From Streptomyces bottropensis ATCC 25435 (lineage in GTDB: Bacteria > Actinomycetota > Actinomycetes > Streptomycetales > Streptomycetaceae), in contig NZ_KB911581.1 in assembly GCF_000383595.1 (NCBI RefSeq), positions 3,106,265-3,170,264 of the forward strand: 64,000 nt of DNA, written 5' to 3'. A program made the translations under genes and the position numbers. Positions 8,120-15,063 of this stretch are shown here, piece after piece (position 1 is the first letter of the stretch; every line of letters begins with the position of its first letter). The notes under the pieces are model-generated. The model had not been told where the DNA came from. It saw only the letters and a list, made by a program, of their open reading frames with translations, and searched no databases.

Positions 8120-8260
8120 TGTCCAGGTGCGAAGGCAGGACCTACTTCCACTCATAATGGGGCGGCCGCGGGTTCGAGTCCCGCCACCGGTACCAACACG
8201 CCGGTGTAGCTCAGGGGTTAGAGCACCTACGTCGGTTCCGCCGGCTTCGATCTCTGGACA
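8120..8260 (+). ncRNA. Y RNA-like RNA 1 (YrlA class) with a permuted tRNA-like module
   Basis: Terminal helix: 8120-8126 pairs with 8254-8260, then a 3x4 internal loop (GTG 8127-8129 / ATCT 8250-8253), then 8130-8134 (CGAAG) pairs with 8245-8249 (CTTCG). Inside lies a tRNA-like module in permuted order. The T-arm at 8168-8184 has a GCGGG/CCCGC stem and a TTCGAGT loop. The acceptor 3' strand CACCGGT (8185-8191) is followed by ACCA (8192-8195). The acceptor 5' strand GCCGGTG (8200-8206) forms 7 bp with it. The D-arm GCTC-AGGGGTTA-GAGC is at 8209-8224. The anticodon-arm position is replaced by the terminal helix. This is the known plan of bacterial Y RNAs, which bind Ro60 through that helix. Confidence 0.85.
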
Positions 8261-8298
8261 CCCAAAGCTTCACGCACCTCCCGGTGCGATCCGATCTC

Positions 8299-8489
8299 GG
8301 GAGGCGCGGCAGATGGTGGGTGCCCGGTGCGCAGGCAGCGGATACTTCGGGAACTGGTGGGGAGAGATCCTCGTGCGGGTTCGAATCCCGTCATCGACTC
8401 CTGGTCGGTGTGGCGGAAGGGAAGACGCGCCAGTTATAAGCACCGCCGCCGACTTCGACCTCGGGCACCCTCCATCTGCCGTGCCTCCC
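8299..8489 (+). ncRNA. Y RNA-like RNA 2 with long terminal helix and permuted tRNA-like module
   Basis: 8299-8326 pairs with 8462-8489 (26 Watson-Crick pairs, one G-U, one T-T mismatch). Next comes a 3x4 loop GTG (8327-8329) / ACCT (8458-8461), then 8330-8334 against 8453-8457 with one mismatch. GGTGCG, AGGCAG and TACTTC repeat those of RNA 1 at exactly 200-bp offset. The T-arm is 8375-8391 (loop TTCGAAT). The acceptor strands 8392-8398 and 8404-8410 pair over 7 bp and are closed by TCCTG. The D-arm at about 8412-8431 resembles a class II (Leu-like) tRNA. The encoded CCA of RNA 1 is not kept. It probably comes from the same transcript as RNA 1 and ends 80 bp before the Ro60 start codon. Confidence 0.85.
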
Positions 8490-8562
8490 CCGAACCAGAA
8501 TTCAGAATTCAGGAACAGGGATTCCACGCACGAAGTGTGATGTGCCGGGGAATTCGGGGGAG
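8485..8562 (+). promoter_or_regulatory. Potential Shine-Dalgarno sequestering helix before the Ro60 gene
   Basis: CTCCCCCGAA at 8485-8494 is a perfect complement of TTCGGGGGAG at 8553-8562, which contains the ribosome-binding site for the ATG at 8569. The first five bases of the upstream arm (8485-8489) also belong to the 3' strand of RNA 2's terminal helix, so the two pairings are mutually exclusive. RNA 2 folding or removal could therefore influence Ro60 translation. The pairing is directly visible; the regulatory role is inferred. Confidence 0.5.
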
Positions 8563-8568
8563 TTCATC

Positions 8569-10155
8569 ATGGCGCGATTCAACACGAAGGCCGGCAAGGC
8601 CCAGCCCACCTCCCGTGTCACCTCCACGGGCCGTGTGCTCCGTACGTACGAGGGCGGTCGCGGACGCGAGCGGGACGAGCGCTCCGAGCTCTTTCTGCTG
8701 TCGATCGCCAACTTCGTCGCGCAGAAGACCTTCTACGAGAGCGGTGAGGACCGGGACGACCGGTTCGCCGCGCTGGTGCGCCGGCTCGCCGTCACCGACC
8801 CGGCGTGGACGGCCGGCCTGCTCGGCTGGCTGCGCGGCGAGGGCAACCTCCGTACGGCCTCCCTCGTGGGCGCCGCCGAGTACGTGAAGGCTCGGCTCGA
8901 CGCGGGCGTCAGCGACGGGCCCACCAACCGCCAGGTGGTCGCCTCCGTGCTGCGGCGCCCCGACGAGCCCGGCGAACTGCTCGCCTACTGGACCTCCCGG
9001 TACGGCCGTACCCTCCCCAAGCCGGTGAAGCGGGGCGTCGCCGACGCCGTACGACGGCTCTACAGCCCCAAGGCGCTGCTGAAGTACGACACCGCGTCCA
9101 AGGGCTACCGCTTCGGCGACATCCTGAACCTGGTGCACGCGGCGCCGGACCCGGACAAGCCGTGGCAGGGGGACCTGTTCCAGTACGCCCTCGACCGGCG
9201 CCACAACCCGGACACGGCCGTCGTGCCCAGGTCGCTGCCCATGCTCGCCGCGCACCGTGACCTCATGGAGCTGCGGCCCGCCAAGCGGCGCAGGGTCGTG
9301 ACCGGGGCGGGCGGTGCCCAGCGTCTCGCGGACGCGGGCATCACCTGGGAGGCGCTGGCGGGCTGGCTGCAGGGGCCGATGGACAAGGCGGCCTGGGAGG
9401 CCGTCATTCCGTCCATGGGCGCCATGGCGCTGACCCGGAACCTGCGCAACTTCGACGAGGCGGGCGTCTCGGACGAGGTCGCGGCCCGGGTGGCGGCTCG
9501 GATCAGCGACCCGGCGGAGGTCGCGCGGTCGCGGCAGTTCCCGTTCCGCTACCTCTCGGCGTACCGCCACGCGCCCTCGCTGCGCTGGGCGTACCCGCTG
9601 GAGCAGGCGCTCGGTCACTCGCTGGCCAACGTGCCCGCGCTGCCCGGCCGGACCCTGGTCCTGGTCGACCGCTCGGGCTCGATGTTCTGCTCCCGGCTGA
9701 CCGACCGCTCGTCGCTCACCTACGCCGACGCGGCCGCGATCTTCGGTACGGCGCTCGCGCTGCGGGCGGCGGACGCGGACCTCGTCGAGTTCGGGAGCAC
9801 GAGCAGGGTGGTGAAGTTCGGCGAGGGCGAGTCCGTGCTGAAGATCATCGGCCGGTTCGGCGACCTCGGCGGCACCGACACCACCGAGGCCGTCCGCCGC
9901 CACTACCGCCGGCACGACCGGGTGCTGATCGTCACCGACGAGCAGGCCGGCTACAGCCACTACGGCGACCCGACCGAGCAGATCCCGGCCCAGGTGCCCG
10001 TCTACACCTGGAACCTCGCCGGGTACCGGGCGGGCCACGGCCCCTCCGGCACGGCGAACCGCCACACCTTCGGCGGCCTCTCCGACGCGGCCTTCCGCAT
10101 GGTGCCGCTGCTGGAGGGGGCCCGGAACGCCGAGTGGCCGTGGGCGGTCGAGTGA
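8569..10155 (+). CDS. rsr: TROVE-domain Ro60 orthologue (Y RNA-binding protein, Rsr-like)
   Basis: A protein of 528 residues. The ATG at 8569 has a GGGGGAG site. Residues about 20-350 are the TROVE HEAT-repeat ring that holds misfolded RNA in its cavity and Y RNA on its outer face; FLLSIANFVAQKTFYESG and PRSLPMLAAHRDLMEL are typical helices. Residues about 355-528 are a von Willebrand factor A domain with an intact MIDAS start (D367-x-S369-x-S371 in VDRSGSM), GGTDTTEA and VTDEQ. In Deinococcus the orthologue works with Y RNA and PNPase in RNA decay and stress survival. Two Y RNA-like genes directly upstream strongly support the call. No rtcA or rtcB RNA-repair gene adjoins it. Confidence 0.95.
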   Translation: MARFNTKAGKAQPTSRVTSTGRVLRTYEGGRGRERDERSELFLLSIANFVAQKTFYESGEDRDDRFAALVRRLAVTDPAWTAGLLGWLRGEGNLRTASLVGAAEYVKARLDAGVSDGPTNRQVVASVLRRPDEPGELLAYWTSRYGRTLPKPVKRGVADAVRRLYSPKALLKYDTASKGYRFGDILNLVHAAPDPDKPWQGDLFQYALDRRHNPDTAVVPRSLPMLAAHRDLMELRPAKRRRVVTGAGGAQRLADAGITWEALAGWLQGPMDKAAWEAVIPSMGAMALTRNLRNFDEAGVSDEVAARVAARISDPAEVARSRQFPFRYLSAYRHAPSLRWAYPLEQALGHSLANVPALPGRTLVLVDRSGSMFCSRLTDRSSLTYADAAAIFGTALALRAADADLVEFGSTSRVVKFGEGESVLKIIGRFGDLGGTDTTEAVRRHYRRHDRVLIVTDEQAGYSHYGDPTEQIPAQVPVYTWNLAGYRAGHGPSGTANRHTFGGLSDAAFRMVPLLEGARNAEWPWAVE

Positions 10156-10194
10156 CGCCGGTCCGCGGACCGGCGGAGCACGAGAACGGGGGGT

Positions 10195-10234
10195 GAGTGT
10201 GGCCCGTGTCCCAGTGGGGACACGGGCCACACTC
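10195..10234 (+). terminator. Strong terminator after the Ro60 gene
   Basis: A perfect 18-bp stem (10195-10212 with 10217-10234) closed by AGTG is followed by TTGTT. A second perfect dyad lies just after the Ro60 stop, at 10156-10164 with 10167-10175. Together they isolate the Ro60 locus from the GntR gene. Confidence 0.85.
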
Positions 10235-10271
10235 TTGTTCGGGGTCGTACTGGCATCTAACATTTCAGTTC

Positions 10272-11144
10272 ATGGAGGCCATACGACCCGTCGCGCGCAC
10301 CCTGCTGAGGGACCGCGCCTACCAAGCCATCCGGGACGCCATCGTGGCCGGAGAGATCGAGCCGGGCGCGGTGGTGCGGGACGCCGAGTTCGCGGAGCTG
10401 CTCGGACTGTCCCGGGCGCCGGTGCGGGAGGCGTTCTCCCGGCTGGTGGACGAAGGGCTGCTGGAGAGCAAGCCGCAGAGCTACACCCGGGTCACGGCCG
10501 TCGTCGCCTCCGATGTGCGGGACGCCGCCGCCGTGGTCGGGGCCATGCACGAGCTGGTCGCCCGGACCGCCGTGCCCCGGCTGTTCGCGGCGGACGTCGA
10601 GATGATGCGCTCGGCCAACGAGCGGTTCGCGGCGGCCGTCCGCACCGGCGACGTCGACGCGGCCCTGGTCGCCGACGACGCACTGCACGACGTGCTCGTC
10701 CGGGTGAGCGGCAACCGCGCGGCCGCCGCCACCGTCGCCCGCTACACCCCGCTCATCCGCCGGCTGGAGCGACGGCGCTTCGGCGAGGGCGGCAACTGCC
10801 GCTCGGCCGGACTGCACGAGCGGCTGATCGCGGCCTGCGCGGCCGGTGACACGGACGAGGCGGTCCGCGTCACGGCGGAGATCTGGCGCGGCCTGGCCGC
10901 ACTCGCCGACGAGCCGGACGCCGAGCCCGATGCCGATCGGGACGCCGGTCGTAGCGCCGAGCCGGAAGAAGAGCCGGTCACGAAGCCGGTCGCGGCGTCG
11001 GGTGAGGGGTCGGGGCCGGAGTCCGCGGAGGGCGCGGGCGGCGCCGCATCCGCGCGCCCGCCCACCCACGAGTCCACCCGCGAGCCCACCCACCAGCCCG
11101 CCCCCGAACCCGGCGACGCGCCCGTGCGCCGAGCGGATCACTGA
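10272..11144 (+). CDS. GntR-family (FadR-like) regulator, probable regulator of ACC deaminase
   Basis: A protein of 290 residues. The ATG at 10272 begins [20 protein letters not shown]; further upstream the frame runs through the terminator and is not coding. Residues 10-75 are a GntR winged helix ([18 protein letters not shown] is the recognition helix). Residues about 85-215 are an all-helical FCD-type effector domain. The last 75 residues are a highly charged Asp/Glu/Pro/Ser tail unusual for the family and probably disordered. It lies 97 bp upstream of, and in the same direction as, the ACC deaminase gene. Control of that gene is inferred from position. Confidence 0.85.
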   Translation: MEAIRPVARTLLRDRAYQAIRDAIVAGEIEPGAVVRDAEFAELLGLSRAPVREAFSRLVDEGLLESKPQSYTRVTAVVASDVRDAAAVVGAMHELVARTAVPRLFAADVEMMRSANERFAAAVRTGDVDAALVADDALHDVLVRVSGNRAAAATVARYTPLIRRLERRRFGEGGNCRSAGLHERLIAACAAGDTDEAVRVTAEIWRGLAALADEPDAEPDADRDAGRSAEPEEEPVTKPVAASGEGSGPESAEGAGGAASARPPTHESTREPTHQPAPEPGDAPVRRADH

Positions 11145-11241
11145 CCCGACCGGTCCCGCCCCACTCAACCCCCACCCCGCCCCACCCCGACGCACCCCGC
11201 CTCGCCCGTCCGGCTCCGCCCCATCCCACCCGGGAGAACCC

Positions 11242-12261
11242 GTGTCCCTCTCGTCCTTCGAGCGCTACCCCCTCCTCTTCGGGCCCTCGCCGGTCCACCC
11301 GCTGGAGCGGCTGACCGCACACCTCGGCGGAGCCTCCGTCTGGGCCAAGCGCGAGGACTGCAACTCCGGCATCGCGTACGGCGGCAACAAGACCCGCAAG
11401 CTGGAGTACCTCGTCGCCGACGCGATCGCCCAGGGCTGCGACACCCTCGTCTCCATCGGCGGCGTGCAGTCCAACCACACCCGCCAGGTCGCCGCCGTCG
11501 CGGCCCGCGCCGGGCTCAAGTGCGTGCTCGTGCAGGAGAGCTGGGTCGACTGGCCGGACGCGGTGTACGACAAGGTCGGCAACATCCTGATCAGCAGGCT
11601 GGCGGGTGCCGACGTACGGCTCGTCCGGGCCGGCTTCGGTATCGGTTTCAAGGAGAGCTGGGAGCTGGCGCTCAGGGAGGTCGAGGAGGGCGGCGGCAAG
11701 CCGTACGCCATCCCGGCCGGTGCCTCCGACCACCCCCTCGGCGGTCTCGGCTTCGCCGGCTGGGCGTACGAAGTCGCCGAGCAGGAGCGGGAGTTGGGCG
11801 TCTTCTTCGACACGGTGATCGTGTGCTCGGTGACCGGCTCGACCCAGGCCGGGATGGTCGCCGGCTTCGCCGCGCTGGAGGAGGCCGGCGCCAGGCCACG
11901 CCGGGTGATCGGCATCGACGCCTCGGCCAAGCCGGAGCCCACGCGGGAGCAGATCGCCCGCATCGCCCAGAACACCGGGAAACTCATCGGCGTCGAGCGG
12001 GAGCTGACCGTCGCCGACGTCGAGCTGGACGAGCGCTACCACGCCGGGATCTACGGGGTCCCGGACGACGCCACCCTCGTCGCCATGCAGCTCGCCGCCC
12101 GCACCGAGGGCATGGTCACCGACCCCGTGTACGAGGGCAAGTCGATGGCCGGCCTGATCGACCTGATCGAACGCGGCGAGATCGACCCGCAGTCCACCGT
12201 GCTGTACGCCCACCTCGGCGGCCAGCCCGCGCTGAACGCGTACAGCGGAGTGATCCAGTAG
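11242..12261 (+). CDS. acdS: 1-aminocyclopropane-1-carboxylate (ACC) deaminase
   Basis: A protein of 339 residues, normal for the enzyme, with a GTG start after GGGAGAA. It is a fold-type II PLP enzyme that converts ACC, the ethylene precursor of plants, to 2-oxobutyrate and ammonia in the cytoplasm. Diagnostic residues are present: PLP lysine K50 in [12 protein letters not shown]77 and N78 in [10 protein letters not shown], and Y297-E298 in VYEGKSM, the pair separating true ACC deaminases from D-cysteine desulfhydrases. [12 protein letters not shown] and [11 protein letters not shown] complete the site. Together with the pectin genes it fits a plant-associated lifestyle. The GntR gene upstream is its likely regulator. 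Confidence 0.95.
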   Translation: MSLSSFERYPLLFGPSPVHPLERLTAHLGGASVWAKREDCNSGIAYGGNKTRKLEYLVADAIAQGCDTLVSIGGVQSNHTRQVAAVAARAGLKCVLVQESWVDWPDAVYDKVGNILISRLAGADVRLVRAGFGIGFKESWELALREVEEGGGKPYAIPAGASDHPLGGLGFAGWAYEVAEQERELGVFFDTVIVCSVTGSTQAGMVAGFAALEEAGARPRRVIGIDASAKPEPTREQIARIAQNTGKLIGVERELTVADVELDERYHAGIYGVPDDATLVAMQLAARTEGMVTDPVYEGKSMAGLIDLIERGEIDPQSTVLYAHLGGQPALNAYSGVIQ

Positions 12262-12346
12262 GGAACAGGGGCTCGGCCCTGGGCTCGCTCGGTCGGCCGG
12301 GCACCCTTGCCTCGTGCGGGGCGCCCGGCGTCACGTGAGCGGACCC

Positions 12347-13597
12347 TCAGAGGGCCTGCGCCGCCGGCTTCACCATCCCCCTGACCGTGCGGGACTTCAC
12401 GAAGTCGCCCATCGCGGTCATCTCCCACTCGCCGGTGAACTGCTTGATCAGCTTGGCCATCATCACGCCGGTCTGGGCCTCGGCGCTGGTCAGGTCGAAG
12501 CGGACCAGCTCCTCGCCGGTCGCGGCGTCGAGCAGCCGGCAGTAGGCCTTGGCGACCTCCGTGAACTTCTGGCCGGAGAAGGAGTTGACGGTGAAGACCA
12601 GCCCGGTGACGTCCTGGGGAAGCTGTCCGAGGTCGACCACGATGACCTCGTCGTCCCCGCCGCCCTCGCCGGTGAGGTTGTCACCGGAGTGCTTGATCGC
12701 GCCGTTCACGATCGACAGCTTGCCGAAGTAGCAGCTGTCGATGTGGTTGCGCTGCGGGCCGTACGCGATGACGGACGCGTCGAGGTCGATGTCCTTGCCC
12801 CGGTACGCCGGCTCCCAGCCGAGGCCCATCTTGACCTGGGAGAGCAGCGGGCTGCCGCCCTTGACCAGGGAGACCGTCTGGTTCTTCTGGAGGCTGACGC
12901 GGCCCTTGTCCAGGTTGATCTTCCCGGCGCCCGGGGTGGGGGCCGGGGGCGCCGCCGGCGGGGCGGGGGGCACCGGGGGCGCCGTGACCCGCGGGTCCAT
13001 GGCGGGGGCGGGCGGGGCCGCCGGGGGCCGCATCGCCGGGGCGGGCTGAGCGGGGGTCGGCTGAGCGACCGGGGCCGGCCGGGCGGCGGGGGCGGGCTCC
13101 TCCACCGTGACCCCGAAGTCCGTCGCGATGCCCGCGAGACCGTTCGCGTATCCCTGGCCGACCGCGCGGGCCTTCCACGCGCCGTTGCGCAGATAGATCT
13201 CGACGATCACCAGGGCGGTCTCCGTGCCCAGCTGGGGCGGGGTGAACGTGGAGATCACGGAGCCGTTCGCCGCGTCGCGGATCGTCGCCGTCGGTTCGAC
13301 GCCCTGGAAGGACTGGCCCGCCGCGTCCGGGCTGGCCGTGACGACGATCTTCTCGATGCCCGGGGGCACGGCCGAGGTGTCCACCGTGATCGAGTCGGGT
13401 GTCGCGCCGCCGCCGGAGCGGTACGTCACGCCCGGGCCGGACGGCTGGTTGTAGAAGATGAAGTCGTCGTCCGAGCGCACCTTGCCGTCGGCGGTGAGCA
13501 GCAGGCCCGATACGTCGAGCCGCACGGGGGCGGAGACGTCCACCGCGACGCGGGTGACGGGCAGCGGGATGTTCGAGCCGGGGGTCATAGCGGTCAT
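12347..13597 (-). CDS. Tandem TerD-domain protein (tellurium-resistance/stress family)
   Basis: A protein of 416 residues in three parts. Residues 1-170 are one TerD-like domain (SDDDFIFYNQPSGPGV is its Ca-binding signature). Residues about 173-235 are a Pro/Ala-rich linker. Residues about 236-416 are a second TerD-related domain (INLDKGRVSLQKNQTVSLVK, with a modified Ca-site region). TerD proteins are Ca-binding and associated with stress, phage and tellurite phenotypes in actinobacteria. Start codons exist at 13597 and 13588. No other ter genes are adjacent, so it is a free-standing copy. Confidence 0.88.
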   Translation of the reverse strand: MTAMTPGSNIPLPVTRVAVDVSAPVRLDVSGLLLTADGKVRSDDDFIFYNQPSGPGVTYRSGGGATPDSITVDTSAVPPGIEKIVVTASPDAAGQSFQGVEPTATIRDAANGSVISTFTPPQLGTETALVIVEIYLRNGAWKARAVGQGYANGLAGIATDFGVTVEEPAPAARPAPVAQPTPAQPAPAMRPPAAPPAPAMDPRVTAPPVPPAPPAAPPAPTPGAGKINLDKGRVSLQKNQTVSLVKGGSPLLSQVKMGLGWEPAYRGKDIDLDASVIAYGPQRNHIDSCYFGKLSIVNGAIKHSGDNLTGEGGGDDEVIVVDLGQLPQDVTGLVFTVNSFSGQKFTEVAKAYCRLLDAATGEELVRFDLTSAEAQTGVMMAKLIKQFTGEWEMTAMGDFVKSRTVRGMVKPAAQAL

Positions 13598-13662
13598 GCG
13601 TGGTGAACGATTCAGGCCGCTTTACCGTTCCCTTACCCGGGCGCGCCGGGCGGCCGTTCGGG

Positions 13663-13884
13663 TCAGCGGCGGTTGCGGGGGTGCTCCCGGGCCGTGCGTT
13701 CGTTGCCCCGCCGGTAGTTCCCGGTCCAGCGGGCCATGACCAGCTGCGGGTCGCCCGCCGCCACCTCGGCGAGGAACTGGGCAGCTCGGGGGCCGCGCAG
13801 CGTCGTGGCCGCGCGGCCGTGGTGGTCGATCGTCACGGTGCTGTCCGAGTGCTCGGTGTAGGTGAATCCGCTGGGGCGTGGCAT
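13663..13884 (-). CDS. Small conserved streptomycete protein, about 73 aa
   Basis: A 73-residue protein beginning MPRPSGFTYTEHSDSTVTID. The start at 13884 is chosen because the longer frame upstream runs through tandem repeats. It has a beta-rich N-terminus followed by ATTLRGPRAAQFL and a basic Asn/Arg-rich C-terminus (TGNYRRGNERTAREH). Short proteins of this form recur in Streptomyces genomes without assigned function. It is 65 bp upstream of the TerD gene in the same orientation and could be co-transcribed. No membrane segment or signal peptide is seen. Confidence 0.7.
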   Translation of the reverse strand: MPRPSGFTYTEHSDSTVTIDHHGRAATTLRGPRAAQFLAEVAAGDPQLVMARWTGNYRRGNERTAREHPRNRR

Positions 13885-13928
13885 GTCCCGGATGGTAGGC
13901 GCGGGGCCGGCGCCGGCCCAGCGAATTT

Positions 13929-14020
13929 CGGTCGCCCGGCGCTGCGCCCGGCCGCATGCCTCCGGTCGCCCGGCGGTGTGCCCGGCCGCATGCTTCCGGT
14001 CGCCCGGCGCTGCGCCCGCC
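13929..14020. repeat. 34-bp direct repeats, about 2.7 copies
   Basis: Units starting CGGTCGCCCGGCG begin at 13929, 13963 and 13997 (period 34), differing at a few positions, in the spacer between the small protein and the dehydrogenase. Each unit carries CGGCCGCATGC-like palindromic sequence. No coding or regulatory role can be assigned. Confidence 0.85.
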
Positions 14021-14073
14021 ACCCGCCGTCGGCAGCTGCCCCGACCCCTGCCCCCGCTTCCCCGCTCCCCGTA

Positions 14074-15063
14074 CTACGGCACCACGACGATCTTCCGTCC
14101 CACCCCCGACGCGAACTGCTCCAGAGCCTCGGGGTACCGCGCCAACGGCACCCGGTCGCTGATGAAGACCTCCGGGTCCAGGACCCCGCCGGCGAAGAGT
14201 TCCGCCGCCCGTTCGAAGCTGTGCAGCACGGCCATCGACCCGGTGATGGTGATCTCCTGGTTGTAGATCCGGTACGGGTCGATCGTGACCCGGGTCGCGT
14301 AGTCGGCCACCCCGAACTGCAGGAACGTGCCCGCCTTGGCCACCCGCCCCAGGCCGTCCTGGATCGCCGCCGCGTTGCCCGTCGCGTCCACGACGACGTC
14401 CCAGCCCTGGGGCCGCTCCAGCTCGTCGGGGCCGGCGGCGGCTCCCGAGACGCCCAGCCGCCGTGCCGTCTCCAGGCGCGCGGGATTCACGTCCACCATG
14501 TCCACGCTCGCCGCGCCCGTCCGCTTCGCCAGCTCCAGCATCATCAGCCCCATCGTCCCGGAGCCGTAGATGAGGACATGGGCGCCCAGCCGGGCGCGGA
14601 GGACGTCGTAGCCCCGTACCGCGCAGGACAGCGGCTCCACCAGCGCCGCGTCCTCGGTGCGCACGTGCTCCGGCAGCCGGACGCAGTTCGCGACGGGGGC
14701 GACCGCGTACTGCGCCGCACCCCCCGCCGTGGTGACCCCGATCGCGGCCCACCGTTCGCAGAGGTTGTTGTGGCCGGTGCGGCAGTACCGGCACTCGTGG
14801 CAGTACAGGGACGGGTCGACGGCCACCCGGTCGCCGACGGACAGTTCGGTGACCCGGGTGCCCACGCCCACCACCTCGCCCGCGAACTCGTGGCCCGGCA
14901 CGATCGGCAGCCTCGGGGCGAACTCGCCCTGGAGGATGTGCAGATCGGTCCCGCACAGTCCGCACGCGGCGACCTCGACGACCACGTCACGGGGGCCCGG
15001 TGCCGGGTCCGGGACCTCGGTGACGACGGCCTTGCCCACGGACTCGATGACGGCGGCCTTCAT
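14074..15063 (-). CDS. Zinc-dependent medium-chain (polyol/L-threonine-type) dehydrogenase
   Basis: A protein of 329 residues with an ATG overlapping the upstream permease stop (ATGA). It has the MDR architecture: CGLCGTDLH (catalytic zinc Cys), GHEFAGEVVGVG (His/Glu), a structural zinc loop CHECRYCRTGHNNLC, and a Rossmann domain with GSGTMGLMML followed by VDVNPAR, whose Asp favours NAD. Sorbitol, mannitol, arabitol and threonine dehydrogenases share this form. Location at the end of an ABC sugar-import operon makes a polyol the most likely substrate, oxidised to the ketose in the cytoplasm. The exact substrate is not determined by the sequence. Confidence 0.85.
   Translation of the reverse strand: MKAAVIESVGKAVVTEVPDPAPGPRDVVVEVAACGLCGTDLHILQGEFAPRLPIVPGHEFAGEVVGVGTRVTELSVGDRVAVDPSLYCHECRYCRTGHNNLCERWAAIGVTTAGGAAQYAVAPVANCVRLPEHVRTEDAALVEPLSCAVRGYDVLRARLGAHVLIYGSGTMGLMMLELAKRTGAASVDMVDVNPARLETARRLGVSGAAAGPDELERPQGWDVVVDATGNAAAIQDGLGRVAKAGTFLQFGVADYATRVTIDPYRIYNQEITITGSMAVLHSFERAAELFAGGVLDPEVFISDRVPLARYPEALEQFASGVGRKIVVVP

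Noticed and set aside
8168-8240. One or more ordinary tRNA genes
   Set aside because: T-arm/acceptor-3' segments precede acceptor-5'/D-arm segments, and no contiguous cloverleaf with an anticodon arm can be formed in the standard order.
8127-8540. Open frames across the leader of the Ro60 gene (and an antisense one at 8270-8527)
   Set aside because: The region is explained by two structured RNAs with extensive base pairing; the translations are not protein-like and have no ribosome-binding sites.
6298-14020. CRISPR array (tandem repeats at 6298 and 13929)
   Set aside because: Repeats are contiguous without unique spacers, and no cas genes are present.
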